This document shows positions 18,930 through 27,480 of a DNA stretch of 64,000 nucleotides, piece by piece. How positions within the stretch are numbered: position 1 is the first letter of the stretch; the number at the start of each line of letters is the position of its first letter. The notes beneath the pieces were generated by a model. The model made no database searches and was not told the origin of the DNA. It was given only the letters and a program-made list of their open reading frames with translations. The stretch is from an uncultured Halomonas sp. (GTDB taxonomy: Bacteria > Pseudomonadota > Gammaproteobacteria > Pseudomonadales > Halomonadaceae), in NCBI RefSeq assembly GCF_947501415.1, contig NZ_CANMVL010000009.1, positions 62,001-126,000 on the forward strand, given 5' to 3'. Position numbers and translations under genes: made by a program.

Positions 18930-19979
18930 ATGGGAGAGTGGCTGGCGGACGTCGGACTGTTTCTGATTCAGTTGCTGAGTGTGGTGCTGGTGGTGGGGCT
19001 CGCTGTCGCGGTGGTGGCCAGGCTGCGGCAGGAGGCGGGCAGCGATTCACGGCTCAAGCTCGTGGAGCTCAATCGGGGGCGTGACGAAAGGAAGCGGCGA
19101 TTGCGGCTGGCGGCCAGCGAACCGGGGGCTCGCAAGCGCCTGCTCAAGGCCTTTCGTCGCGAGGACAAACAGCAGGCCAAGGCCGGCAAGTCCCATAAGC
19201 GTGAGGGAGAGGAGCGCCGGTCGACGGTCTGGTTGATCGACTTCCATGGGGATATTCGAGCCAGCGGGACCGACCGCTTCGCCGAAGAGATTTCGGCGGT
19301 CATCGCGGCAGCCGAGTCGGGAGACGAGGTGGTGGTGCGCCTCGAGTCCGCGGGTGGCCTGGTGCATGCCTATGGTCTGGCCGCCGCCGAGCTCGACCGC
19401 CTGCGTGACGCGGGACTGGCCACGACGGTCTGTATCGACAAGGTGGCCGCCAGCGGTGGATACCTGATGGCGTGTGGGGCGGACAGGGTGCAGGCGGCAC
19501 CGCTGGCGGTGGTGGGCTCGATCGGTGTGGTGGCCCAGGTGCCCAATGTGCACCGTTTGCTCAAGCGCCACGATATTGATGTCGAGGTGCTGACCGCCGG
19601 GCGCTACAAGCGCACCCTGACGGTGCTCGGTGAGAATACCGAGGAGGGGCGCGAGAAGTTCATCGATGATCTGGAGAGGACCCACGAGCTGTTCAAGCGC
19701 CATGTGGCAGAGCGTCGGCCCGAGCTCGATATTGAGGCGATCGCCACCGGCGAGATCTGGTACGGCAGCGAGGCCCTGGACAGGGGGCTGGTCGATGCTC
19801 TGGGTACCAGCGAGGCCTATCTGGTAGAGCGCATGCAGGAGGCCAGGGTCATACGGGTCAAGCTGGAGCCGTCACGCCGGTTTGGCGAGCGGCTCGGTGC
19901 GGCGGTGTCCGCCGGAGTGGAGCAGGCGCTGCTGCGAGGTGCCCAGGCGCTGGATGCCAGTCGCTGGCAGAAGCACTGA
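18930..19979 (+). CDS. sohB: SohB-type inner-membrane serine peptidase (S49)
   Basis: Signal-peptide-peptidase-like protease of 349 residues. A membrane anchor spans about residues 8-31, followed by a basic linker. The S49 domain carries the nucleophile Ser175 in KVAASGGYLMACGADR and the general base Lys227 in AGRYKRTLTVLGEN, the Ser-Lys dyad of the family. Start at ATG 18930 (MGEWLADVGL). A GC-rich hairpin follows at 19996-20033. SohB substrates are poorly known; the family removes membrane-bound peptides. Confidence 0.92.
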   Translation: MGEWLADVGLFLIQLLSVVLVVGLAVAVVARLRQEAGSDSRLKLVELNRGRDERKRRLRLAASEPGARKRLLKAFRREDKQQAKAGKSHKREGEERRSTVWLIDFHGDIRASGTDRFAEEISAVIAAAESGDEVVVRLESAGGLVHAYGLAAAELDRLRDAGLATTVCIDKVAASGGYLMACGADRVQAAPLAVVGSIGVVAQVPNVHRLLKRHDIDVEVLTAGRYKRTLTVLGENTEEGREKFIDDLERTHELFKRHVAERRPELDIEAIATGEIWYGSEALDRGLVDALGTSEAYLVERMQEARVIRVKLEPSRRFGERLGAAVSAGVEQALLRGAQALDASRWQKH

Positions 19980-19995
19980 GCCTGACGCCTGCGTC

Positions 19996-20033
19996 GCCCT
20001 CCGGGCTGGAGGCCTGGCCTACGGCCCGGAGGG
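19996..20033. terminator. Hairpin between sohB and the ArsR gene
   Basis: The arms GCCCTCCGGGC and GGCCCGGAGGGC pair over a loop of about 16 bases, between two convergent genes. There is no long T-run, so this is a likely but imperfect intrinsic terminator. Confidence 0.5.
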
Positions 20034-20054
20034 CTTGATATGACGCCTTCGCCG

Positions 20055-20381
20055 TCAGCTGTCAGCCAGGCCGAGGTTGACGAGGGTGGCGATGATCGAC
20101 CTGACGCTGTCGCCCTGCAGCGAGTAGTAGATGGTCTGGGAGCTGCGGCGGGTCGATACCAGCTCCTCCCGACGCAGAATGGCCAGGTGTTGTGATAGGG
20201 CTGACTGGCTCAATGCGAGATGTCCATTGAGCTCGGTCACCGACATCTCGCCCGTGTCGAGCAGGCAGAGGATGCGAAGCCGGTTGTCGTTGGCCATCGC
20301 CTTGAGCAGGGCGGTGGCGCGATCAATGGCGCCGCTCCCCCCTTCGATGAGTCGTGCTGCCTCGCGGCTGGGAGTCTTCAT
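20055..20381 (-). CDS. ArsR-family winged-helix transcriptional regulator
   Basis: DNA-binding repressor of 108 residues. The winged HTH is clear: LLKAMANDNRLRILCLL, then ELNGHLALSQSALSQHLAIL as recognition helix region, then the wing RRSSQTIYYSL. No metal-binding cysteine pair of the ArsR ELCVCDL type is present (LDTGEMSVTEL instead), so it is probably not a classical metal sensor. A perfect ATGCTT-n5-AAGCAT palindrome at 20454-20470 upstream of its start is a plausible autoregulatory operator. It is divergent from prpE. Confidence 0.87.
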   Translation of the reverse strand: MKTPSREAARLIEGGSGAIDRATALLKAMANDNRLRILCLLDTGEMSVTELNGHLALSQSALSQHLAILRREELVSTRRSSQTIYYSLQGDSVRSIIATLVNLGLADS

Positions 20382-20453
20382 ATGGCGTGTCCCCGCGCTG
20401 CGCGTGAGTGGAGGGGTCGTGCCCGGCGCTGTCGAGCGCCGCGACGGTATATC

Positions 20454-20470
20454 ATGCTTTGCTCAAGCAT
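20454..20470. promoter_or_regulatory. Candidate ArsR-type operator palindrome
   Basis: Perfect inverted repeat ATGCTT-TGCTC-AAGCAT located 73 bp upstream of the ArsR-family start and about 190 bp upstream of prpE. The 6-5-6 architecture is like operators of ArsR/SmtB proteins. Binding by the neighbouring regulator is inference. Confidence 0.4.
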
Positions 20471-20536
20471 AGCGTAAATCCTGTTGCCTGTGGGCGTAGA
20501 GGCGGCGGTTTTTTCATGGAACCCGCCTCACTACAG

Positions 20537-20631
20537 TTGTTGACAATAAAGCATCAGGATCTGCTTCTTTCGTCGAAACTTAGCCTATCGTATGAGGGAG
20601 TTCGGGGATCTGTGCTTTACAGTGTCAACAA
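20537..20631. promoter_or_regulatory. Inverted pair of TTGTTGACA sites upstream of prpE
   Basis: TTGTTGACA at 20537-20545 and its exact reverse complement TGTCAACAA at 20623-20631. The match extends inward, both arms continuing with TAAAGCA and a nearby CAG(G)ATC. The sequence also contains a consensus TTGACA hexamer on each strand. TTGTNNACAA-like sites are typical of GntR-family repressors; the actual binder is unknown. Confidence 0.4.
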
Positions 20632-20661
20632 TTACATGCACTGGACCGTGACAGGATCGCC

Positions 20662-22587
20662 ATGAGCAACCACTCGATGAACAGCTACGCCAATGAATTT
20701 CGTCGTTCGATCGATCACCCTGAAACCTTCTGGGCCGAGCAGGCGCGCCGCATCCCCTGGTTCAAGGAGCCTGAGAGGATCCTCGAGTATGATGAGGCCA
20801 ACCATGCCCGCTGGTTCGGTGACGGCGAACTGAATATTGCGTATGCCGCTCTCGACTATCATGTCGAGCAGGGCAGGGGGGAGCAGCCTGCCCTGTTGTG
20901 GGACTCCCCGGTGACCGACAGCAAGCGCACCCTGAGCTATCGAGAGATGCGCGACCAGGTGGCACGGTTTGCCGGTGCTCTGAAGGCGATGGGGATCGAG
21001 AAGGGCGACCGTGTGGTGATCTACATGCCCATGGTGCCCGAGGCTCTGGTCGCCATGTATGCCTGTGCCAGGCTCGGCGCGGTGCACTCGGTCGTGTTCG
21101 GTGGCTTCGCGCCCCACGAACTGGCGGTACGCATCGAGGATGCCGCCCCCAAGGTGGTGGTCGCCGCCTCCTGTGGCGTCGAGGTCGGCAAGGTTCTGCC
21201 CTACAAGCCGATCGTCGACGCGGCCGTCGAGCAGAGTGCTCATAAGCCGGATGCCTGTGTGATCTTCCAGCGCGAGCAGCATCTCGCCGAGCTGGGTGAG
21301 CGCGACCATGACTGGGCGACGCTGGTCGAGACATCGACGCCCGCTGACTGCGTCCCGGTGAAGGGCACGGATCCACTCTATGTCCTCTACACCTCGGGTA
21401 CCACGGGCAAGCCCAAAGGGGTGGTGCGCGATACGGGCGGCTATGCGGTCGCGTTGAATTACTCCATGGACGTGATCTATGACGTGGCCCCGGGCGAGGT
21501 GTTCTTCTCGGCCTCGGATGTGGGCTGGGTGGTCGGCCACTCCTACATCGTGTATGCGCCGCTGCTGCGCGGGGCGACCACCGTCGTCTACGAGGGCAAG
21601 CCGGTAAAGACGCCGGATGCCGGAGCGTTCTGGCGGATCATCGAGGAGTATGGGGTGAAGAGCTTCTTCACCGCGCCGACGGCCTTCCGTGCCGTCAAGA
21701 AGGAGGACCCGGACGGCAAGTTGCTGGCGCAGTACGATATCTCGAGTCTCAAGGCGCTGTTCCTGGCGGGGGAGCGCCTCGATCCGCCGACCTTCCACTG
21801 GCTGGATGATCTGCTCGACGTGCCGGTCATCGACCACTGGTGGCAGACCGAGAGTGGCTGGCCCATCGCCGCCAACCTCCATGGCCTCGAGTCCATGCCC
21901 ACCAAGGCGGGCAGTGCCACCGTGCCGGTGCCCGGTTTCAACGTGCAGATCCTCGACCGTGAGGGTGAGTCCATGGCGCCCATGGCCCAGGGCAGCGTGG
22001 TGATCAAGCAGCCCCTGCCCCCTGGCTGTCTGACGGGGGTGTGGGGCGACCCTCAACGTTTCCATTCGGCCTATATGGCAGCCTTTCCGGGGTATTATCT
22101 GACCGGGGATGGTGGCTATATCGATGAGGACGGTTATCTGTTCATCATGGGCCGCACCGATGATGTCATCAACGTGGCCGGTCACCGCCTCTCCACCGGC
22201 GAGATGGAGGAGGTCGTTGGCGACCATCCTGCCGTGGCCGAGTGTACCGTCATCGGTATCCATGATGCGCTCAAGGGGCAGCTGCCGGTGGGGCTGGTCA
22301 TCCCCAAGGATGGCTTCGATGGGCGGGAAGTGGAGCTGGAGAAGGAGCTGATCGCCCTGGTGCGGGAGAAGATCGGACCGATCGCCTGCTTCAAGCAGGT
22401 GCTGGTGGTGGATCGCCTGCCCAAGACGCGCTCCGGCAAGATCCTGCGCAAGCTGTTGCGCAACATTGCCGATGGCAAGGAGTACTCGGTGCCTTCCACC
22501 ATCGATGACCCGGCGAGTCTCGAGGAGATTCACGAGGCCATGCAGGCCCATGACGTCGGTGCCGCCAGCGAGGCGCGCCAGGTCTAG
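20662..22587 (+). CDS. prpE: Propionyl-CoA synthetase (propionate-CoA ligase)
   Basis: ANL-superfamily acyl-CoA synthetase, 641 residues, activating propionate to propionyl-CoA through an acyl-adenylate. The N-terminus (YANEFRRSIDHPETFWAEQA) is the ACS-N domain. The AMP motif YTSGTTGKPKGVVRDTGGY is seen around residue 245, and the WWQTESGWPI segment around 395 is typical of PrpE rather than Acs (WWQTETGG). The catalytic lysine lies in TRSGKILRKLLRN near residue 595. The start follows AGGA. No prpBCD genes are nearby, so it acts as an unlinked propionate entry step. A GC hairpin follows. Confidence 0.92.
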   Translation: MSNHSMNSYANEFRRSIDHPETFWAEQARRIPWFKEPERILEYDEANHARWFGDGELNIAYAALDYHVEQGRGEQPALLWDSPVTDSKRTLSYREMRDQVARFAGALKAMGIEKGDRVVIYMPMVPEALVAMYACARLGAVHSVVFGGFAPHELAVRIEDAAPKVVVAASCGVEVGKVLPYKPIVDAAVEQSAHKPDACVIFQREQHLAELGERDHDWATLVETSTPADCVPVKGTDPLYVLYTSGTTGKPKGVVRDTGGYAVALNYSMDVIYDVAPGEVFFSASDVGWVVGHSYIVYAPLLRGATTVVYEGKPVKTPDAGAFWRIIEEYGVKSFFTAPTAFRAVKKEDPDGKLLAQYDISSLKALFLAGERLDPPTFHWLDDLLDVPVIDHWWQTESGWPIAANLHGLESMPTKAGSATVPVPGFNVQILDREGESMAPMAQGSVVIKQPLPPGCLTGVWGDPQRFHSAYMAAFPGYYLTGDGGYIDEDGYLFIMGRTDDVINVAGHRLSTGEMEEVVGDHPAVAECTVIGIHDALKGQLPVGLVIPKDGFDGREVELEKELIALVREKIGPIACFKQVLVVDRLPKTRSGKILRKLLRNIADGKEYSVPSTIDDPASLEEIHEAMQAHDVGAASEARQV

Positions 22588-22618
22588 CCGTCGCGCTGGG
22601 TGACATCATGATGTGATC

Positions 22619-22644
22619 GCACGCCGCCCCATTGGGCGGCGTGC
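22619..22644 (+). terminator. Terminator-like hairpin after prpE
   Basis: GCACGCCGCCC pairs with GGGCGGCGTGC over a four-base loop, 32 bp after the prpE stop. The trailing sequence is GGCGTTTCG, so the U-tract is short. Confidence 0.6.
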
Positions 22645-22687
22645 GGCGTTTCGGGCGGGGCGCATGGCCACTCGGTTCCCCACGCCG

Positions 22688-22693
22688 TATAAT
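22688..22693 (+). promoter_or_regulatory. Candidate -10 box of the yhhQ promoter
   Basis: A perfect TATAAT, 80 bp before the yhhQ ATG and between the prpE terminator and the probable preQ1 riboswitch. No good -35 hexamer is seen at 17 bp (ATGGCC lies there), so the promoter may be weak or assisted. Confidence 0.4.
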
Positions 22694-22728
22694 GCGCCCG
22701 CGCCGCGTCGCTACCGACGCAATCTTGC

Positions 22729-22763
22729 ACGAGGGTTCCCTCACCCCTCCCCAAAAAAGGAAT
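22729..22763 (+). ncRNA. Probable preQ1-I riboswitch in the yhhQ leader
   Basis: The sequence GAGGGTTCC at 22731-22739, CACCCCTC at 22742-22749 and CCCAAAAAAGGAA at 22750-22762 has the order of preQ1 class I aptamers. GAGGG pairs with CCCTC as P1, an A-rich tail follows for the minor groove, and GGAA can pair with TTCC of the loop as P2 of an H-type pseudoknot. The GGAA overlaps the yhhQ ribosome-binding site five bases before ATG 22768, so ligand binding would block translation. PreQ1-I elements upstream of COG1738/yhhQ genes are established in other gammaproteobacteria. Confidence 0.55.
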
Positions 22764-22767
22764 CACG

Positions 22768-23451
22768 ATGTTCGTGCTCTCTTCACTACAGTATCGTCGC
22801 TGTCTGGCGCTGCTGGTTGCCTTCCATATCGCCGTCATCGCCGCCAGCAACTACCTGGTGCAGTTGCCATTCATGGTGTTCGGTCTGCATACCACCTGGG
22901 GCGCCATCAGCTTTCCCTTTATCTTCCTGGCGACCGACCTGACCGTGCGTCTGTTTGGCAAGGGGCCGGCCCGGGCGATCATCATGCGGGTGATGTTTCC
23001 GGCGCTGGTGATCTCCTATGTCGTGTCGGTGGTGTTTCCCCGCGGCAGCTTTGCGGGAGTGGAGGCGCTTGGCGAGTGGGACCTGTTCGTAGCGCGCATT
23101 GCCGTGGCCAGCTTCATGGCCTATGTGCTGGGTCAGTTGCTCGATGTACACGTCTTCGATCGCCTGCGTCGACTGCGTGCCTGGTGGGTGGCACCGGCGA
23201 TCTCCACGGTACTAGGCAATCTGGCCGATACCCTGGCCTTCTTCTCAATTGCCTTTCACAACAGCTCCGACGCCTTTATGGCAGCCAACTGGCTGGAGAT
23301 CGCGCTGGTCGACTATGCGGTCAAGCTTTTGATCAGCGTGGTGTTCTTCCTGCCTCTCTACGGCGTGTTGCTGGCCTGGCTCAGCCGTCGCCTGGTGAGT
23401 GTCACCGGGGGCGAGGATGTGGCGCCTGAAGTGGCGCGCGCCCGTTACTGA
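22768..23451 (+). CDS. yhhQ: Queuosine precursor transporter (YhhQ/COG1738)
   Basis: Inner-membrane importer of the queuosine precursors preQ0 and preQ1, 227 residues with about six hydrophobic segments. Family features: ASNYLVQLPF near residue 28, FPFIFLATDLTVRLFG near 47-62 and LADTLAFFSIAF near 150. The presence of a probable preQ1 riboswitch immediately upstream supports the substrate. RBS AAGGAA is part of the aptamer. The stop overlaps an unused ATG of the next frame. Confidence 0.9.
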   Translation: MFVLSSLQYRRCLALLVAFHIAVIAASNYLVQLPFMVFGLHTTWGAISFPFIFLATDLTVRLFGKGPARAIIMRVMFPALVISYVVSVVFPRGSFAGVEALGEWDLFVARIAVASFMAYVLGQLLDVHVFDRLRRLRAWWVAPAISTVLGNLADTLAFFSIAFHNSSDAFMAANWLEIALVDYAVKLLISVVFFLPLYGVLLAWLSRRLVSVTGGEDVAPEVARARY

Positions 23452-23531
23452 TGTTCGGCGACCCGAACCTCTATTACCCGAACCAAGTTTTCCCAATCCT
23501 GCATTACGAACCACAGCACGAGGACCCTTTC

Positions 23532-24305
23532 ATGTCGATCGAGCTCAACTACCTCGATACCGGTGGCGATGGCACGCCACTGGTGGTGATCCACGGCCTG
23601 TTCGGCAGTGCCGATAACTGGCGCTCCCATATCAAGGCCTGGGAGGAGCGTCATCGGGTGGTGGCGGTGGATTTGCGCAACCATGGTCGCTCCCCGCATG
23701 TGGAGGGCATGGGTTACACGGCAATGGCCGACGATATCCTGGCCCTGCTCGATAGTCTTTCGATCTCCCGTGCCCACCTTCTCGGACACTCGATGGGGGG
23801 GAAGGTGGCGATCACCCTGGCGCGTCAGGCCCCTGAACGGGTCGCGTCGCTGATCATCGGGGATATCGCGCCGGTGGCCTATGGGCATGATCACGACAGT
23901 GTCATGGCGGGACTGCGCCGTGTGAAGGAGGGTCGCCCCACGAATCGCGGGGAAGCCGATGCGCTGCTGGCGGAACATGTGAAGGAGAGGGCGGTGCGCC
24001 TGTTCCTGGCCACCAATCTGGTGCGTGGTGATGACGAGGGACTGGTGCTACGCCTTGGGCTGGACGAGATTCAGTCGGACTATGAGTCGATCATGGCCGA
24101 GCCGGCGGGTAGCGAGCCCTTTGCCGGGCCCACCCTGGTGCTGCGAGGCAGTGCCTCTCACTATGTCGCCGACGAGCACCTCCCGGCACTGCGCAAGGTG
24201 CTGCCGGAGGCACAGCTGGTGACGCTGGACGCAGGGCATTGGCTGCATGCCGAACAGCCCGAGGCATTTCGTGGCGCCATCGACAGCTTTATCGATGCGC
24301 TGTAG
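23532..24305 (+). CDS. ybfF: Alpha/beta hydrolase, YbfF-like esterase
   Basis: Cytosolic esterase of 257 residues. The oxyanion motif is IHGLFGSADNW, the nucleophile elbow is LLGHSMGGKVAI (Ser about residue 89), and the catalytic His lies in LDAGHWLHAEQPEAF near the C-terminus. The strings RNHGRSPHVEGMGYTAMADD and GHSMGGK are typical of YbfF acyl-CoA/short-chain esterases. ATG 23532 with GAGGA upstream is preferred to ATG 23451, which would add an unconserved 27-residue leader overlapping the yhhQ stop. Substrate unknown. Confidence 0.85.
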   Translation: MSIELNYLDTGGDGTPLVVIHGLFGSADNWRSHIKAWEERHRVVAVDLRNHGRSPHVEGMGYTAMADDILALLDSLSISRAHLLGHSMGGKVAITLARQAPERVASLIIGDIAPVAYGHDHDSVMAGLRRVKEGRPTNRGEADALLAEHVKERAVRLFLATNLVRGDDEGLVLRLGLDEIQSDYESIMAEPAGSEPFAGPTLVLRGSASHYVADEHLPALRKVLPEAQLVTLDAGHWLHAEQPEAFRGAIDSFIDAL

Positions 24306-24335
24306 TGCTCCTGACCCAGACGCTATCCCTGGAGG

Positions 24336-25532
24336 CTACTGAGCACCAGGGTCCACCGCCAGTCTCTCCAGCGGGCTGATCGTATCGATCAGCCCGTTTT
24401 CATGCAGGTAGTCCTCGACACGGCGATAGCGCCCGCTGTCCAGCGCCGCCGGCTGGGCGCTCATGCGCAGGAGGGTGGCGTTCCAGCTCGCCTGGTTCAC
24501 GGAGGTGTCCAGCGTCGGCTCCTGTTCGATCAGGGCCTCCCAGGCCGCGTCGGGGTGCTCGATCATCCAGAGGGTGGTCTCTCGCAAAATGTCGAGCAGC
24601 TCGTTGATCGGCTCTCGCAAGCGGGGAAACTGGTCGCGGTGGGCCACGAGTATCAGGCCGTCGTGGTGGGGAATACCGAACTCCTCGACCTTGAGCAGTC
24701 GGTTTGCCACGCCCCGATTCGCCAGTTGATGAGGCAGTGTCAGGCGCAGGGGCGTTACCAGCCCGTCCAGGGTCTGCTCGGTCATGGCGGTGGCCAGGGC
24801 AAAGCCGGTCTCGACAAGCTGGACCTCATCGGTAGCGATGCCGTGGGGTTCGACAAGGGCCGGGAGCAGAATGTCGCGGCCAACGTCGGTCGCGTGCCCG
24901 AGGCTGAGTCCGGCGAACCCCTCCGGCCCCTCGACCTCGGCGGACTCGCGCGTCACCACGCCGGTCAGCGGGGTGTCGATCAGCGTCGCAACGCGCAGGG
25001 GAGCCTTGCCACGGTCGACCTGCAGATGCAGTTGCAGCTGGTGGGTGAGTGCCAGGTCGATGAGTCTGGCGTCGAGAAGGCGAAGCGGTGCGCCGGGGTC
25101 GGCCGGTGTTCGAATCTCCAGCTCGAGTCCTTCGCGCTGGGGCAGTCCGTTGCTTGCCGCCAGGATCAGCGCGGCGTGGTGCAGGCTGGGGTACCAGTCG
25201 AGCATGATGGTCAACGACTCCAGCGGGGGCGGCGCCAACGGCTCCGGGGGCGCATGGATGACGCTGGGGACAGGCATGACAGGTTCGTCGGGTTCTGTCT
25301 CATCGCCGGAGGGGGCCTGCTCGGGCTCGAGTTCCTCGGTGGGCTGCGGAGCCGGCTTCGGCAGGGCTTCGATGACCGGCACCATCACATCACCCTCCAG
25401 GGTCAGGGGGGCGGGTGGTGCCTCCAGGCTCTCCTCTGCCCAGGTCGTGGCGGGCGCCAGCGTCTGGAGTGCCAACATGCCAAGGGCGAGACATAGGCGA
25501 CGCCAGGAGAGGGGGGCTGGGTGCTTGGGCAT
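24336..25532 (-). CDS. ThiY/NMT1-like periplasmic substrate-binding protein with Pro-rich linker
   Basis: Exported protein of 398 residues with a signal peptide (about 1-32, ending TWA). Residues about 33-105 are rich in Pro, Glu and Ala and look unstructured. From about 106 the NMT1/THI5-like domain begins: LTIMLDWYPSLHHAALILAA, then GLPQREGLELEIRTPADPGA, as in hydroxymethylpyrimidine receptors. No permease or ATPase is adjacent, so transport of a thiamine precursor is uncertain; a sensor or orphan receptor is possible. The long linker is unusual for a simple ABC receptor. Confidence 0.75.
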   Translation of the reverse strand: MPKHPAPLSWRRLCLALGMLALQTLAPATTWAEESLEAPPAPLTLEGDVMVPVIEALPKPAPQPTEELEPEQAPSGDETEPDEPVMPVPSVIHAPPEPLAPPPLESLTIMLDWYPSLHHAALILAASNGLPQREGLELEIRTPADPGAPLRLLDARLIDLALTHQLQLHLQVDRGKAPLRVATLIDTPLTGVVTRESAEVEGPEGFAGLSLGHATDVGRDILLPALVEPHGIATDEVQLVETGFALATAMTEQTLDGLVTPLRLTLPHQLANRGVANRLLKVEEFGIPHHDGLILVAHRDQFPRLREPINELLDILRETTLWMIEHPDAAWEALIEQEPTLDTSVNQASWNATLLRMSAQPAALDSGRYRRVEDYLHENGLIDTISPLERLAVDPGAQ

Positions 25533-25687
25533 TCAGGGGCTCCGCGGCTGATGAGGTGTGCGGCCGCAGGCCAGTGTATCTTCATCGCCGGCTGGCTCGC
25601 CAGTTGCCATCCAGGGGAGCCGCTCACGGCTGTCGCACGGTTTGCGGGCACATGCAATAATGTTTGACCTGCCCTTGAGAGGATGCC

Positions 25688-27394
25688 ATGGACGTCATCA
25701 ATACCCTTTTCTTCTTCACCGGGCTGCTTATCGCCCTGAGTGTGCTCGGTAGTCGAGTCTCCTCACTGATTGGCCTTCCTCTACTGTTGATCTTCCTTGG
25801 TCTGGGCATGCTGGCCGGCGAGGAGGGGGTGCTCGGGATCGAGTTCGATAACTACCCCCTGGCCTTTCTGATCAGCCATCTGGCCCTGGCCATGATTCTC
25901 CTCGATGGCGGGCTGCGTACACGCCTGAAGACCTTTCGCGTCGCCTTCAAGCCGGCCCTGACCCTGGCATCTGCCGGTGTCTTTATCACCGGGGGGCTGG
26001 TCGGTCTGTTTGCCATGTGGATATTCGACCTTGGCCTGGCTGAGGGTTTGCTGGTGGGGGCCATCGTGGGCTCGACCGATGCAGCCGCGGTGTTCTCGAT
26101 GCTCAGCGGGCGAGGACTGAATCTCAACGAGCGGGTCGGGGCGACCCTTGAGATCGAGTCCGGCACCAACGATCCCATGGCGATCTTCCTGACCCTTGTC
26201 CTGGTGGAGATCCTGGTCGGCGACATCGGTGGGCCCATGGAGACCGGGCTGATGCTGATCCAGCAGTTCGGCCTCGGCCTGGTGATCGGGGTGGGTGCCG
26301 GCTGGTTAAGTGGCCGTCTGCTGCGCTGGGTCGATCTGGCGCCCGGGCTCTACTCCCTGCTCGCCCTGTCGCTGGGGTTCTGTATCTTTGGCCTGACCAG
26401 TTTTCTGGGTGGCAGCGGCTTCCTGGCGATCTATCTGGCCGGCCTGATGATCGGCAACCAGAAGGGGCGCCACCTCAACTACATCCTGCCGGTGCACGAC
26501 GGCCTGGCCTGGCTCAGCCAGATAGGCCTCTTCCTGGTGTTGGGGCTGCTGGTATCGCCATCGGACCTGCTGCACTATGCGCTGCCTGCGACCCTGGTGG
26601 GGCTGATGCTGATCTTCGTGGCGCGCCCCCTGGCGGTGCTGGTCTCGCTCAAGCCCTTCTTCAAGTTTCGCTGGCGCGAGCTCGGCTTCATCTCCTGGGT
26701 TGGCCTGCGTGGAGCCGTGCCGATTGTACTGGCGATCTTCCCGGTGATCGGTGGCGTGGAGGGGGCGGCGCTCTACTTCAATGTGGCCTTCGCAGTGGTG
26801 CTGTTATCCCTGTTGCTGCAAGGCGGCACGCTGTCGCTGATGGCGCGGTGGACCCGGGTGCTGATACCGACACCTGTCAGCCCCAACCATCGCGGCCCTC
26901 TGGGGATTCTGCCCGAGAACGATTACGAGATGTTCGTCTACCGGGTCGAGAACGAGGATCTCGCCGATGTCCCCATTCGCCTGCTGCGCTTTCCCTCCGG
27001 CGCCCTGATCTCGGCCCTCTTTCGTGAGCACGCCATGCTGCACCCCAAGGGGAGTACGCGATTGCAGCTGGAGGATGTGCTTTGCGTGATCGGGCGTAGC
27101 GAGGATCTGCCGGCGCTGAACCGGCTCTTCAATGGAGAGGCGAAGCTCAAGCAGGAACGCGCCTTCTTTGGCACGTTCACCTTCGAAGGGGAGGCCAGGA
27201 TGCAGGATATCGCCGATGCCTACGGGCTGACCCTGAGCCCCGGTGAGCGGGAGATGAGCCTCAGCGAGTTTGTCTCGTTGCGTGTCGGTGGCCACCCGGT
27301 GGTCGGCGATGACGTGGACTGGCACGGCATCCACTGGGTGGTCAGCGAGATGGATGGCAACCGCGTCACCCGGGTCGGTCTGCGGCTTTACTAG
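25688..27394 (+). CDS. nhaP2: Potassium/proton antiporter, NhaP2/CvrA type (CPA1)
   Basis: Inner-membrane monovalent cation/proton antiporter, 568 residues with 12-13 hydrophobic segments to about residue 400. The CPA1 signature GSTDAAAVFSML and the ion-binding ESGTNDPMAIFLTL are at about residues 133-170. The cytoplasmic tail has a TrkA-C-like domain (PIRLLRFPSGALISALFREH) and then a CorC/HlyC-like transporter-associated domain ending VSEMDGNRVTRVGL, the NhaP2 arrangement. It should lower cytoplasmic K+ or Na+ under osmotic or alkaline stress, fitting a halophile. It precedes tRNA-Ser by 86 bp. Confidence 0.92.
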   Translation: MDVINTLFFFTGLLIALSVLGSRVSSLIGLPLLLIFLGLGMLAGEEGVLGIEFDNYPLAFLISHLALAMILLDGGLRTRLKTFRVAFKPALTLASAGVFITGGLVGLFAMWIFDLGLAEGLLVGAIVGSTDAAAVFSMLSGRGLNLNERVGATLEIESGTNDPMAIFLTLVLVEILVGDIGGPMETGLMLIQQFGLGLVIGVGAGWLSGRLLRWVDLAPGLYSLLALSLGFCIFGLTSFLGGSGFLAIYLAGLMIGNQKGRHLNYILPVHDGLAWLSQIGLFLVLGLLVSPSDLLHYALPATLVGLMLIFVARPLAVLVSLKPFFKFRWRELGFISWVGLRGAVPIVLAIFPVIGGVEGAALYFNVAFAVVLLSLLLQGGTLSLMARWTRVLIPTPVSPNHRGPLGILPENDYEMFVYRVENEDLADVPIRLLRFPSGALISALFREHAMLHPKGSTRLQLEDVLCVIGRSEDLPALNRLFNGEAKLKQERAFFGTFTFEGEARMQDIADAYGLTLSPGEREMSLSEFVSLRVGGHPVVGDDVDWHGIHWVVSEMDGNRVTRVGLRLY

Positions 27395-27480
27395 CCATCA
27401 CCGATATATCCGCTAAGGCATTGATCGCAATTGGCTCTTGACCTGAGAGAGAAAGCTGGTAATATTCACCGCCGTAAGCC

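Noticed and set aside
20632..22551. 639-codon open frame antisense to prpE
   Set aside because: Mirror of a strongly conserved enzyme gene; His/Gly-rich translation without domain.
23451..23531. Upstream start for the esterase overlapping the yhhQ stop
   Set aside because: The 27 extra residues are unlike the family N-terminus, and GAGGA stands before the ATG at 23532.
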